A stretch of 34,177 nt of DNA from positions 1-34,177 of the forward strand of contig JAAZGO010000018.1 in assembly GCA_012511175.1 (NCBI GenBank), given 5' to 3'. The notes under the pieces were generated by a model. That model saw nothing but the letters and a program-made list of their open reading frames with translations, searched no databases and was not told where the DNA came from. This document shows, piece by piece, positions 26,326 to 34,167 of the stretch. Every line of letters begins with the position of its first letter. Position 1 is the first letter of the stretch. A program made the translations under genes and the position numbers. This DNA is from Fastidiosipila sp. Lineage in GTDB: Bacteria > Bacillota > Clostridia > Saccharofermentanales > DTU023.

Positions 26326-27237
26326 CTAATCGAATGTGATCCTGGGATCAACCATCTTATAAATAAGATCGCTGATCAGTGTCATGATGACCATGAGTGA
26401 AGCCAGGAAAATTGTCGTTCCCATAATCATGGTGTAGTCCCGGTTGAGAATGCTCTGAACAAACTCAAGGCCGAGGCCGGGCATGGTAAATACCGTTTCC
26501 ACCACCATGCTTCCCGTCAATGTATAAGCCACCATGGGACCCAGGTAGGTAATAATGGGCAGAACTGCGTTCCGGAGGGCATGTTTAAAAACAACTTTTC
26601 CGGGGCTGACACCTTTGGACCGGGCTGTCCGGATGTAGTCGTCAGCCATGACATCCAGCATGCTTGACTTGGTCAGCCGTGTGATGTAGGCCGCCGGGTA
26701 AAGGGAAAGAGACAGGACGGCCAGAAAATAGTTGGGTCTTACTTCGTTATAGACGGGGAACCAGCCCAGCTTGAGTGCAAAGACCAGCAAAATCAAAGTG
26801 GCCATCACAAATCCCGGCACCGACTGAAACAGGGTGGTGAAAAAGATGATGACACGGTCAGTCATCTTGTTGCGGCGAAGGGCCGCAATGACTCCCAGGG
26901 TGATGCCGATGGCAAAGGAGGCGATAATGGAATAGCCGCCAATTCTGGCTGATACCGCAAATTTCTTGTTGATGGTTTTGATGATCTCCCGGCCGTTGCG
27001 CATGGAAATACCCAGATCCCCGTGCAGCATACGGGTCAGATACATCAAAAATTGCTCGCCGAGGGGTTTGTCAAGATCGTACCGTTCCGTCAGAGCTTTG
27101 ATTGTCGCGGGATCCGAGGCTTTTTCCTTGTCAAACGGTCCTCCGGGGATCGCATTCATGGTGAAAAAAGTGATGGCAATGACTACAAATACCGTTACAA
27201 TGGCCAAAAGGATCCGCTTAAGAAAATACCGCCACAT
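26326..27237 (-). CDS. oppB: Oligopeptide ABC transporter permease OppB
   Basis: 303 residues. First gene of the operon. Permease with an N-terminal helix after MWRYFLKRILL, the RYDLDKPLGEQFLMYL segment common in OppB/DppB, further helices, and the EAA loop ARSKGVSPGKVVFKHALRNA. AAGGA lies 2 nt and GGGAGG 11 nt before the ATG, both off the ideal spacing, so initiation may be modest. It follows a leader of about 155 nt from a consensus promoter. Confidence 0.96.
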   Translation of the reverse strand: MWRYFLKRILLAIVTVFVVIAITFFTMNAIPGGPFDKEKASDPATIKALTERYDLDKPLGEQFLMYLTRMLHGDLGISMRNGREIIKTINKKFAVSARIGGYSIIASFAIGITLGVIAALRRNKMTDRVIIFFTTLFQSVPGFVMATLILLVFALKLGWFPVYNEVRPNYFLAVLSLSLYPAAYITRLTKSSMLDVMADDYIRTARSKGVSPGKVVFKHALRNAVLPIITYLGPMVAYTLTGSMVVETVFTMPGLGLEFVQSILNRDYTMIMGTTIFLASLMVIMTLISDLIYKMVDPRITFD

Positions 27238-27652
27238 TATCCTTGCTACCTCCCACTTTCAGCAGATATTCCCAGGATGATGCATGCAGCCGGATGCCTC
27301 GCCCTTCTCCATATCACGCTCACGTTGACCCGGGCCGGTTTATTCAAGCCGGATGTCCGGTTGCCCCCTGACCGACCGGGGGCTGAATGCTTTGTTAACG
27401 ATAAATGAACAAAGACCTCTTGTCAATCTTATGCCCGTTGCCATCTGGTCTGCGCCTGTTCATTATACCAATTATTAGGACAGTTGCGGGTCGGACTTCC
27501 TGCACTTTCACAAAGCATACCGTCCGTTTTTCAGATAATTGGAGGGCAGGCCGGTCGGCCTCCCAGGTATCTTCGTGCAATCACCCATCATTAATTATGA
27601 CAATTTCCCGACTATTATACACCTTTAAAGCAATGAATCATGCCGGCCCGCC
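27238..27652. other. 415-bp intergenic region upstream of opp operon
   Basis: No convincing protein gene. On the minus strand it carries three -10-like TATAAT or TATCGT boxes: 27619-27614, 27467-27462 (an extended -10, TGGTATAAT) and 27403-27398 (the last with a consensus -35). The transcribed leader (about 27391-27238) is rich in inverted repeats: GCCCCC/GGGGGC (27383-27363) competes with CCGGT/ACCGG, followed by CCGG-ACAT-CCGG. An 18-codon reading frame (27312-27259) lacks a clear ribosome binding site. No terminator with a T-run was found for the exporter genes. Confidence 0.5.
27398..27426 (-). promoter_or_regulatory. Promoter of the opp operon
   Basis: -35 TTGACA (27426-27421, perfect) and -10 TATCGT (27403-27398) on the minus strand with a 17-bp spacer. 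Transcription would start near 27391, about 155 nt before oppB. Vegetative sigma-A type. Confidence 0.7.
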
Positions 27653-29446
27653 TCAGGCTGCTGTCTCAAATTGACTGTTATACAGTCCCGCATAGAAACC
27701 GTTCAGCGCCATCAGCTCATCATGGCTGCCGCGCTCGATGATGTTCCCCTCCTGCATGACCAGGATGACATCGGCATTCTTAATCGTCGACAGGCGGTGG
27801 GCGATGATGATGGAGGTCCTGCCCCCCATCAGCTGATCCAGAGCCCGCTGGATGTTGAGTTCAGTCCGGGTGTCAATCGAGGAGGTCGCCTCGTCAAGGA
27901 TCAGCATGGGTGCATTCTCAATCATGGCCCGCGCGATGGTGATCTGCTGTTTCTGGCCTGCTGACAGATTGGTTTCATCGCCCAGGACCGTATCATAACC
28001 GTAAGGAAGTGTTTCGATGAAGTGGTGCAGTCCCACCGCTTCACAGGCACGGATCACCTCCCCGTCACTGACATTTTCCTTGCTGTAGACGATGTTTTCC
28101 CGGATGGTGCCCTCAAAGAGCCAGGTGTCCTGCAGAACCATGCAGAACTGCTCCCGGACATTTTCGCGGGTCAGGTCCTGGATGTTGATCCCGTCAATGG
28201 TAATCAGGCCGTGTTCAATTTCATAAAAGCGCATCAAAAGATTGACCATGGTGGTCTTGCCGGCACCGGTCGGGCCCACGATGGCGATTTTCTGACCCGG
28301 TTTCGCCCAGGCGGTAAAATCGTGGATCACATCTTCCTCCATGCCTTCGTAACGGAAACGGACATTGCGGAATTCCAGCTGGCCTCTGACTTGGTCTAGG
28401 TGTTGAGTCTTGCCGCTTTCGTCTTCGACTTCCTCTTCCTCCAAAAACTCAAAGACGCGCTCACTGGCTGCCGCCGCGGACTGCAGCCGGGTCGCCACCT
28501 GGGCGAAATCCTGCAAGGGATGAGAAAAGAGCCGGATGTACATCATGAAGGCCACAATGGTGCTGAAGGGGATCCGCCCCTGGAATACGAAGATCCCGCC
28601 CATGATGCTGACTGTGACAAAACCGAGATTGCCCATGAAGAACATCATGGGCATCATCATGGAGGACAGGGCCTGCGACTTGAAGGCAGAGGTCTTCAGC
28701 CGGTCGTTTATCTTGTCGAAAGTCTTCCTGGCACCCTTTTCGCCGTTGTAGGCCCTGACAATGTTGTGACCGGCGTAAATTTCCTCGACATGGCCGTTCA
28801 TGTCACCCAGGTCGCGTTGCTGCGCAACGAAATATTTGCGGGAAGCCCGGATGGTCAAAGTCATGAAAAAGAAGCCGATCAGGGTCACCCCCACCGCAGC
28901 CAGGGCCATCCAGACGTTGGCGATGATCATCATGGCCAGAGAACCGAAAAAGAGGGTGACGGAGGAGCCGATGGAGGCGATCCCCTGGTTGAGCGCCTGG
29001 CTCACACCATCCACATCGTTGGTGACCCGGCTCAAAATATCGCCGTAGGAAACCCGGTTGAAGTAGTTGATGGGCACCTTGTTGATTTTCTCGGCTACGT
29101 GCCTCCGCATCCTTTTGGAAATGGTCTGTGCCACCCCGGTCATGAAAAAGTTCTGAAAATAATTGAGCAGGGCCCCCGTGCCATAGATAGCGATCAGACC
29201 CGCAATCAGAAGCCGCATGGCCCTGAAATCAATGGATCCGGTCATGCCCTTTTCGATGACGTCGACCACCATGGCCAGGCGCCTGGGCCCGATCAGGGAG
29301 AGGATGGCCCCGGCTGAAGCGCCCAGAAAAGAAGCGATAATGGGAAGCCGTTCTGTCCTGCTGTAGGCGATCAGTTTGCCCCAGGTCTTTTTGAAATCCT
29401 TGGGCTTCTCGACCGGACGGCCGATGCCGCCCCGCCCGCCGCCCAT
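27653..29446 (-). CDS. ABC exporter half-transporter, canonical NBD
   Basis: 597 residues from the ATG at 29446. Six-helix exporter domain (about 20-315) followed by an ABC domain: Walker A GPTGAGKTT, signature LSAGQKQQ (second Gly of LSGGQ is Ala), Walker B LILDEATSSID with catalytic E519, H-loop AHRLST with H550. It pairs with the upstream gene product. The start is unclear. The best ribosome binding site (GGAGGAG, 29517-29511) points to ATG 29502, which overlaps the upstream stop as ATGA but reads only M-S-Q-K-E before TAA. A -1 shift there would join the long frame, which is open upstream of 29446. The ATG at 29446 itself has only a weak site. A likely multidrug or lipid exporter; the substrate is unknown. 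Confidence 0.9.
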   Translation of the reverse strand: MGGGRGGIGRPVEKPKDFKKTWGKLIAYSRTERLPIIASFLGASAGAILSLIGPRRLAMVVDVIEKGMTGSIDFRAMRLLIAGLIAIYGTGALLNYFQNFFMTGVAQTISKRMRRHVAEKINKVPINYFNRVSYGDILSRVTNDVDGVSQALNQGIASIGSSVTLFFGSLAMMIIANVWMALAAVGVTLIGFFFMTLTIRASRKYFVAQQRDLGDMNGHVEEIYAGHNIVRAYNGEKGARKTFDKINDRLKTSAFKSQALSSMMMPMMFFMGNLGFVTVSIMGGIFVFQGRIPFSTIVAFMMYIRLFSHPLQDFAQVATRLQSAAAASERVFEFLEEEEVEDESGKTQHLDQVRGQLEFRNVRFRYEGMEEDVIHDFTAWAKPGQKIAIVGPTGAGKTTMVNLLMRFYEIEHGLITIDGINIQDLTRENVREQFCMVLQDTWLFEGTIRENIVYSKENVSDGEVIRACEAVGLHHFIETLPYGYDTVLGDETNLSAGQKQQITIARAMIENAPMLILDEATSSIDTRTELNIQRALDQLMGGRTSIIIAHRLSTIKNADVILVMQEGNIIERGSHDELMALNGFYAGLYNSQFETAA

Positions 29447-29498
29447 TTGCGGCTGCCTGCGGATCCTGGTATCATCACCGATTTTTATTCCTTCTGGC

Positions 29499-31259
29499 TC
29501 ATGACGCCAACTCCTCCATGGACAGCTGCGACAGGGCAATCTCCTGATAGACTTTACAGTTTTTCATCAGTTCGGCATGGGTTCCCGCACCGACCAGTTT
29601 CCCCTCGTCGAGGACCAGGATCTTGTCCGCGTCGCGGATGGTTCCAATCCGCTGCGCCACGATGACGGTGGTGGCCCCTTTCATTTTATCTTTGAGGGCA
29701 TGGCGCAGAGCCTTGTCCGTCCTGTAGTCCAGGGCTGAGAAGGCGTCATCAAAGAGATAAATCTCCGGCTGCCGGTGCACGGCCCTGGCGATGGACAAGC
29801 GCTGTTTCTGCCCGCCGGAGTAATTGGTTCCCCCTCTGGCAACCGGGGCTTCATAGCCTTCCGGAAGCGTGTCAATAAAATCTTTTATCTGGGCAACCGA
29901 AGCAGCATCTTCCAGACTTTCCGCTGACCTTGAACCGCCATTCCGATCACCGTAATCGATATTGTCCTCGAGGGTCCCCGAAAACAGAAAGGCTGTCTGG
30001 GGAACATAGCCGAATTTTTTACGAAGCGCCTGCTGCTTGTACTCTTTCACGTTGATGCCATCGATCAGAACCGCCCCTTCCGTGGCCTCATAGAAGCGCG
30101 GAATCAGGTTGAGCAGGGTGCTTTTACCGCTGCCTGTCGCCCCGATAAAGGCAATGGTTTCACCTCTGGCCGCCTGAAAGGAAATATCCTTCAGCACATA
30201 ATTGGCCCCGTCCGGATAGCGGAAGCAGACATTCTTGAACTCGATGGCCGAAGTGCTCTCCGGTGCCTCTTCCAGTTTTCCGTCTTTGATCGCCGGCTCT
30301 GTTTCGATGACTTCCCGGATGCGGTTGGCGGATACAGCCACCCGGGGCGCCATGGCGAAAAGCATGGTCATCCGCATGAAGGACATGACAATCTGCATGG
30401 CGTAGTTCATGAAGACCACCATACTGGAGAACAAAAAGATCTTGTCATGCGCGCCTGCCGCCTGAATGAGCACGGCCCCGATCCAATAGATGGCGATGCT
30501 GAGGCCATTCATGATCAGCCCCATGCCCGGGCCCTGCACCATCATGATGCGGTGGGCCGTGAGATTGTTGTGGGTCAATGCTTCATTGGCTTCCTCGAAC
30601 TTGGCCTCCTGGTAGGGTTCTGCATTGTAGGCTTTGACAACCCTGATGCCCAGCAGATGCTCCCGGGTGATCCGGTTGATGTTGTCAGTTAGGGTCTGAA
30701 TTCTCCGGAATCTGGGCATAGCGAATTTGAAGATAACGAAAATGATGACCAGCAAAAAGGCGACCGCCACACTCATGGCCAAGGACCACAGGGTCTGCCC
30801 CTGACTGGTGATCTTGGTGATGGCCCAGATTGCGGTGATGGGCGCGGGGATCATGATGCGGATCAGCATGGCTGTGTAAAACTGGATCTGCGTCACATCG
30901 TTGGTCGAACGCGTGATCAGGCTGGCCGTGGAAAAGCGGTTGATCTCCTCCATGGAAAAAGATGAAACACGTTCAAACTGCAATATGCGAAGCCTGGTCG
31001 CAAAGCAGGCGCCAACCCGGGCCGACATGACAGCGACCACGATCATGACCGCAAGGTTACCCAGGGCAGTCAGCAGCATCCAGCCGCCTGTGGTCCAGAT
31101 CTCCCGCAGGGTATTTCCCTCCGTCATGATCAGCTCGGTCACCCGCTTCATAAATTCGGGTATCTTAAGCTCGAAATAGACGCGCAAAATGGTTAACAGG
31201 GAAGCAGCAAAGGCAAGCAGCCAGTCTTGTCTGCGCATGTATTTAAATGTCTTTATCAT
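29499..31259 (-). CDS. ABC exporter half-transporter, degenerate NBD
   Basis: 586 residues from the ATG at 31259. Six-helix exporter domain then an ABC domain: Walker A GATGSGKST, signature YSGGQKQRLS, Walker B LFDDAFSALD with Asp (D505) in place of the catalytic Glu, and Gln (Q536 in VAQRIGT) in place of the H-loop His. This is the pattern of the degenerate subunit of heterodimeric exporters such as TM287/288, with the partner encoded next. ATG 31259 gives the usual MIKTFKYMRR start but has no ribosome binding site at normal distance; GGAGG lies 21 nt upstream. Its stop overlaps an ATG of the downstream gene (ATGA). Confidence 0.92.
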   Translation of the reverse strand: MIKTFKYMRRQDWLLAFAASLLTILRVYFELKIPEFMKRVTELIMTEGNTLREIWTTGGWMLLTALGNLAVMIVVAVMSARVGACFATRLRILQFERVSSFSMEEINRFSTASLITRSTNDVTQIQFYTAMLIRIMIPAPITAIWAITKITSQGQTLWSLAMSVAVAFLLVIIFVIFKFAMPRFRRIQTLTDNINRITREHLLGIRVVKAYNAEPYQEAKFEEANEALTHNNLTAHRIMMVQGPGMGLIMNGLSIAIYWIGAVLIQAAGAHDKIFLFSSMVVFMNYAMQIVMSFMRMTMLFAMAPRVAVSANRIREVIETEPAIKDGKLEEAPESTSAIEFKNVCFRYPDGANYVLKDISFQAARGETIAFIGATGSGKSTLLNLIPRFYEATEGAVLIDGINVKEYKQQALRKKFGYVPQTAFLFSGTLEDNIDYGDRNGGSRSAESLEDAASVAQIKDFIDTLPEGYEAPVARGGTNYSGGQKQRLSIARAVHRQPEIYLFDDAFSALDYRTDKALRHALKDKMKGATTVIVAQRIGTIRDADKILVLDEGKLVGAGTHAELMKNCKVYQEIALSQLSMEELAS

Positions 31260-31328
31260 GCTTATAAGACTTGGACAGTTCCTCCGATTTGTCAAGTGGC
31301 AGGCGGACCGTATTCTGCCCTGACAGCC

Positions 31329-31360
31329 AAAAACCCCGCGCCCTTCACAGCGCGGGGTTT
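31329..31360 (-). terminator. Terminator of the zinc-ribbon gene
   Basis: Perfect stem AAACCCCGCGC/GCGCGGGGTTT with an 8-nt loop; the minus-strand 3' arm runs into TTTTT. It lies about 28 bp after the gene's stop and insulates the exporter pair. Confidence 0.92.
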
Positions 31361-31387
31361 CCTTTCACTCAAAATCGGGCTGACGCT

Positions 31388-31972
31388 TTATTTCAGAAGC
31401 CGGATCTTGCCGATCAGAGGCAGTTCTTTCGCTCTTCCGCCAGACGCGTTGATGATGCCGAGGACAATAAGCGCGATTGAGGGCAGCCATACCAGCAACC
31501 ATAAGATGGTCGACAGGATTGATAGTGCGGGTGAGATAAACATAAACAAAATGCCCAGAATGATCAGTACCACACTGGCTCCTGCTTCAAAGATGAAGAG
31601 AACCAGGCCCTGATTAGCGTGGAAACGCGCGAAGCGAGACTGGGGAGCCGCCAGCAGGGGAACCAGGAAAAGCAGGCCCAGATAGGCCAGGATGGCCATC
31701 ATTTTATTCTGTTCAATGTCCCTCGGATCGTACTGACCGGTTGTATCCGGCGTGTTCATAAAAGCCGGGCCCTGTCCCGGGGGAGGCGGCCCTTGGTATT
31801 GCTGCTGCGGGGGCGCCTGGTATTGCTGTTGCGGGGGCGCCTGGTACTGCTGCTGCGGAGGCGGCTGTTGCACAGGCGCATCCCCCGCCTGTCCCATTAT
31901 GGGCGAGCCGCACGCCGGACAAAATTTCTCCTTGTCATCGACTTCAAGTCCACAAACACTACAATAAGCCAT
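31388..31972 (-). CDS. Zinc-ribbon, Q/P-repeat, DUF4870-like membrane protein
   Basis: 194 residues from the ATG at 31972, chosen because AAGGAGG lies 6 nt upstream. An N-terminal zinc ribbon (C4, C7, C18, C21) is followed by a Gln/Pro-rich low-complexity stretch containing three copies of the octapeptide QQQYQAPP (40-63, last copy with Gly), then a membrane region with about three to four helices (92-109, 121-147, 150-174) containing RFARFHANQGLVLFI, the hallmark of DUF4870-type proteins. The function of this family is not known to me. It is a single-gene unit with its own promoter and terminator. Confidence 0.88.
   Translation of the reverse strand: MAYCSVCGLEVDDKEKFCPACGSPIMGQAGDAPVQQPPPQQQYQAPPQQQYQAPPQQQYQGPPPPGQGPAFMNTPDTTGQYDPRDIEQNKMMAILAYLGLLFLVPLLAAPQSRFARFHANQGLVLFIFEAGASVVLIILGILFMFISPALSILSTILWLLVWLPSIALIVLGIINASGGRAKELPLIGKIRLLK
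31794..31865 (-). repeat. Three 24-bp tandem repeats in coding sequence
   Basis: Units at 31794-31817, 31818-31841 and 31842-31865 encode QQQYQAPP three times. The first two units differ at one base; the third at several. The in-frame unit length means copy number can change without breaking the gene. Confidence 0.85.
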
Positions 31973-32071
31973 TCTAGACCTCCTTAATGGAATCGGCTCA
32001 GACGTCCCGGATCCGGAATTGACCGCGAATCGCCAAAGCGGGGTGGTGTTGACTAAACCCAACGTAGCGTA

Positions 32072-32100
32072 ATTATACATAATATCTTGGACTATTTAAA
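32072..32100 (-). promoter_or_regulatory. Promoter of the zinc-ribbon gene
   Basis: -10 TATAAT (32077-32072, perfect) and -35 TTTAAA (32100-32095, four of six) on the minus strand, 17-bp spacer, giving a leader of about 95 nt. Confidence 0.6.
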
Positions 32101-32151
32101 CAAATGGCTCAAAGAGTATTGACCGTTACCATTGAACTTCGAAATCCCACT

Positions 32152-32838
32152 TCAGGCCCTGGCCGCGATTGCATAGATCAGAAGATGCTTTACCTTTGGC
32201 AGGTAATAGGGAAATGCCTCCCCGCCTGTTTCAAGCAAATGCTCCTCCAGGTAGGCCTCGGCTTCTTGCCGTGTCTTATCCGGCTTGTAATGCCCGAGGA
32301 AGTCCAGCGCATCGCGCCTGCTGGTAAAGGGCTGTCCGAATTCGAGCCTCGCTCTCTCTTTTGAGAATGATCGGCCTTCCTTTAGCAAGCTGCGTTCGAT
32401 GTCTTCCGCTCTTTTCCATCCGGCTCCTTCCATGCCGGAGCCGGTATCGATCACCCTGATCAGGAGCCGGCCTGACAGGTCAATGCAGCGCGACATCAAC
32501 TCGTAAGAATGTCCAAAAAAAGCCATCAGACCGACCTGGCAGTCAAGAGCAAGCTTACCCGCATCCCCCTCAACAATCTCCATGTTCCTGAATCCCCGCC
32601 GCCTGATTTCCTTCCTCAGTGCTTCAAGCACCTGGGGATCCCGATCGACGCAAGTCAGCCGCGCGACGTAGGGCGCCAGTTCCAGGCTCAGCTTTCCCAA
32701 ACCGCAGCCCCAGTCACAGACCGTGTCGTCCGGCTGGAGAAAGGGTACAAGAAACGAGGCCAGTTGGCGGTGAAAGGAACCGTAGCTGCTGGCCTTTTCG
32801 TACCAGTCAATCTGCTTCGGCGTCCAGGTAAAAGCCAT
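32152..32838 (-). CDS. SAM-dependent methyltransferase
   Basis: 228 residues. Class I methyltransferase fold: motif I VCDWGCGLGK (40-49), acidic end of strand 2 in CVDRDP, and motif III region MEIVEGDAGKL. The substrate is unknown; small-molecule methyltransferases of this type cannot be told apart by sequence alone. AGAGG lies 6 nt before the ATG. It is the last of three same-strand genes (Nudix, deaminase, methyltransferase) with gaps under 30 bp, so one transcript is likely. Confidence 0.85.
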   Translation of the reverse strand: MAFTWTPKQIDWYEKASSYGSFHRQLASFLVPFLQPDDTVCDWGCGLGKLSLELAPYVARLTCVDRDPQVLEALRKEIRRRGFRNMEIVEGDAGKLALDCQVGLMAFFGHSYELMSRCIDLSGRLLIRVIDTGSGMEGAGWKRAEDIERSLLKEGRSFSKERARLEFGQPFTSRRDALDFLGHYKPDKTRQEAEAYLEEHLLETGGEAFPYYLPKVKHLLIYAIAARA

Positions 32839-32865
32839 CCTCTGCCTCTTGGCGGAAATTCCAGA

Positions 32866-33348
32866 TCAGCTCCTGCCCAGATGGTACTGCCGCTGAAGCT
32901 TGTGGATCTCCTCTTCGAATTCCGGAACCGGCCCTTCCACGACCGAATCCCGGATGACCTCCTGGATGGAGAGGTTGCGTACGCGGCCGGGCGGGATTCC
33001 CATTTCTTCCAGCCAGCCGGCAAGCTGGGCGGAACTTGAGGCATAGACAATCCGGCCCAGGTCAACCCAGCCGTGAGCTGCCGAACACATGGGGCAATGC
33101 TCGCCTGAGGTGTAGACCGTCGCCTTGCGCCTCTCCCCGTCTGTCATATGCTCCGCTGCCCAGCGTGCCAAATTAAACTCCGGATGTTGAGTGTGATCGC
33201 CGCACCCCACCTGGTTGCGGGCTTCCATCAGCACTTCCCCTTCACCGGATACCAGGACCGAGCCAAAGGGGGCATCACCTTTTTCCAAAGCCTCCCTGGC
33301 CAGCTCGACCGCTCTTTTCAAATGTTTACGATCTTTCTCTGTCAGCAT
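32866..33348 (-). CDS. Cytidine/deoxycytidylate-type deaminase family protein
   Basis: 160 residues. Zinc deaminase fold: N-terminal GDAPFGSVLV, zinc and proton-shuttle motif HPE (H55, E57) where HAE is usual, and CPMC (C85, C88) preceded by SGEH where EPC is more usual. This places it with guanine deaminase/TadA-like nucleoside deaminases, but the divergent motifs mean the substrate cannot be named. ATG 33348 lies 8 nt after AAAGGAG; a TTG one codon earlier is possible. It follows the Nudix gene by about 29 bp. Confidence 0.87.
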   Translation of the reverse strand: MLTEKDRKHLKRAVELAREALEKGDAPFGSVLVSGEGEVLMEARNQVGCGDHTQHPEFNLARWAAEHMTDGERRKATVYTSGEHCPMCSAAHGWVDLGRIVYASSSAQLAGWLEEMGIPPGRVRNLSIQEVIRDSVVEGPVPEFEEEIHKLQRQYHLGRS

Positions 33349-33377
33349 CAATTGATCTCCTTTCCGGTCCTCACCCC

Positions 33378-33866
33378 TTACCGCTCGTCATTGACCAGCA
33401 TTGAGAAACTTTGGGGAGGCTCCCTGACAAGCGATACCATGGCGGGCGGCCGGATATCGTATTCCTCGAGCCTGTCAACCGGCAGCCATACAAGCTGCTC
33501 CCCATCACCATCCATATTGACGCTATGGCCGGCAAAGGTCATTAGCCGGGGGGCCTTCATCAAATAGTAAAATTCAAGGGTATGACAGACCTTTTTGTCG
33601 ATCGATCCGTAGCGGCCTCTAAAAAAGTTCTCAACCACACAGAGCAGGCGTTCAATTTGAAATTCGATCCCCGTCTCTTCGAAAAGTTCCCGCCTTACAG
33701 CATCCTCGGCTTTTTCACCAAGATAAACAGCGCCACCCGGTGAATAATAGTGCTGGGCCGTTTTTGCGTACATGAAGAGTGCTTTTTCCTCATCCCGGAT
33801 AATGGCACCTGTTCTGTACCTGAACCACTCATTCCCGCACGTAAATGTACAATCAACCCCTGTCAC
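33378..33866 (-). CDS. Nudix hydrolase
   Basis: 162 residues. Full Nudix box Gx5Ex7REUxEExGU at 45-67 (G45, E51, R59, E60, E63, E64, G66), so metal-dependent hydrolysis of a nucleoside diphosphate derivative is expected; the substrate is unknown. The start is GTG at 33866 with AGGAGG 7 nt upstream. First gene of a three-gene unit beginning just downstream of the rRNA operon terminator. Confidence 0.92.
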   Translation of the reverse strand: MTGVDCTFTCGNEWFRYRTGAIIRDEEKALFMYAKTAQHYYSPGGAVYLGEKAEDAVRRELFEETGIEFQIERLLCVVENFFRGRYGSIDKKVCHTLEFYYLMKAPRLMTFAGHSVNMDGDGEQLVWLPVDRLEEYDIRPPAMVSLVREPPQSFSMLVNDER

Positions 33867-33898
33867 TTCGTTTCCTCCTCAGATCGGTACACATGATC

Positions 33899-33904
33899 AT
33901 TATA
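33899..33904 (-). promoter_or_regulatory. Possible -10 box for the Nudix operon
   Basis: Perfect TATAAT on the minus strand, 32 bp upstream of the GTG start and just after the rRNA terminator. No good -35 at normal spacing. Confidence 0.4.
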
Positions 33905-33925
33905 CGGATAAAAATTCAATCGAGG

Positions 33926-33959
33926 AAAATAAAAAGACCCGCTTCTTCCGAAGCGGATC
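33926..33959 (-). terminator. Terminator of the rRNA operon
   Basis: On the minus strand GATCCGCTTC pairs with GAAGCGGGTC (10 bp, one T-G) around a GGAA loop, followed by TTTTTATTTT. It begins 8 nt after tRNA-Asn. Confidence 0.93.
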
Positions 33960-33967
33960 CTGAATGC

Positions 33968-34042
33968 TGGCTCCCCCTGCTGGATTCGAACCAGCGACCC
34001 TTCGGTTAACAGCCGAATGCTCTACCGCTGAGCTAAGGAGGA
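33968..34042 (-). tRNA. tRNA-Asn (anticodon GTT)
   Basis: 75 nt with encoded CCA. Acceptor TCCTCCT/AGGGGGA, D arm GCTC/GAGC, anticodon stem TTCGG/CCGAA with loop CTGTTAA (anticodon GTT), T arm with TTCGAAT, discriminator G73 as expected for asparagine. It lies 9 bp after the 5S gene and is part of the rRNA operon. Confidence 0.97.
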
Positions 34043-34051
34043 ATAAAAGGA

Positions 34052-34167
34052 TCCGGCGAGGACCTACCTTTCCGGGCCGTCTCCAGCCAGGTATTCTCGG
34101 CACGGGAGAGCTTAACTTCTGTGTTCGGGATGGGAACAGGTGTGGCCTCTCCGTTAAACTCACCGGA
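34052..34167 (-). rRNA. rrf: 5S ribosomal RNA
   Basis: About 116 nt. Contains the conserved CCATCCCGAACACAGAAGTT core and ends pair as helix I (TCCGGTGAG with CTCGCCGGA). The 16S and 23S genes would lie beyond the right edge. Ends are set by helix I and may be off by a base or two. Confidence 0.95.

Noticed and set aside
27259-27312. 18-codon frame in the opp leader as a possible leader peptide
   Set aside because: No clear ribosome binding site and no run of a regulatory codon; it could occur by chance.
27395-27580. 61-codon minus-strand frame in the region upstream of opp
   Set aside because: It covers the consensus opp promoter, has no ribosome binding site and resembles no family.
31261-31295. 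TTGACA and TATAAG upstream of the first exporter gene as a promoter
   Set aside because: The spacer is 23 bp, too long for a vegetative promoter.
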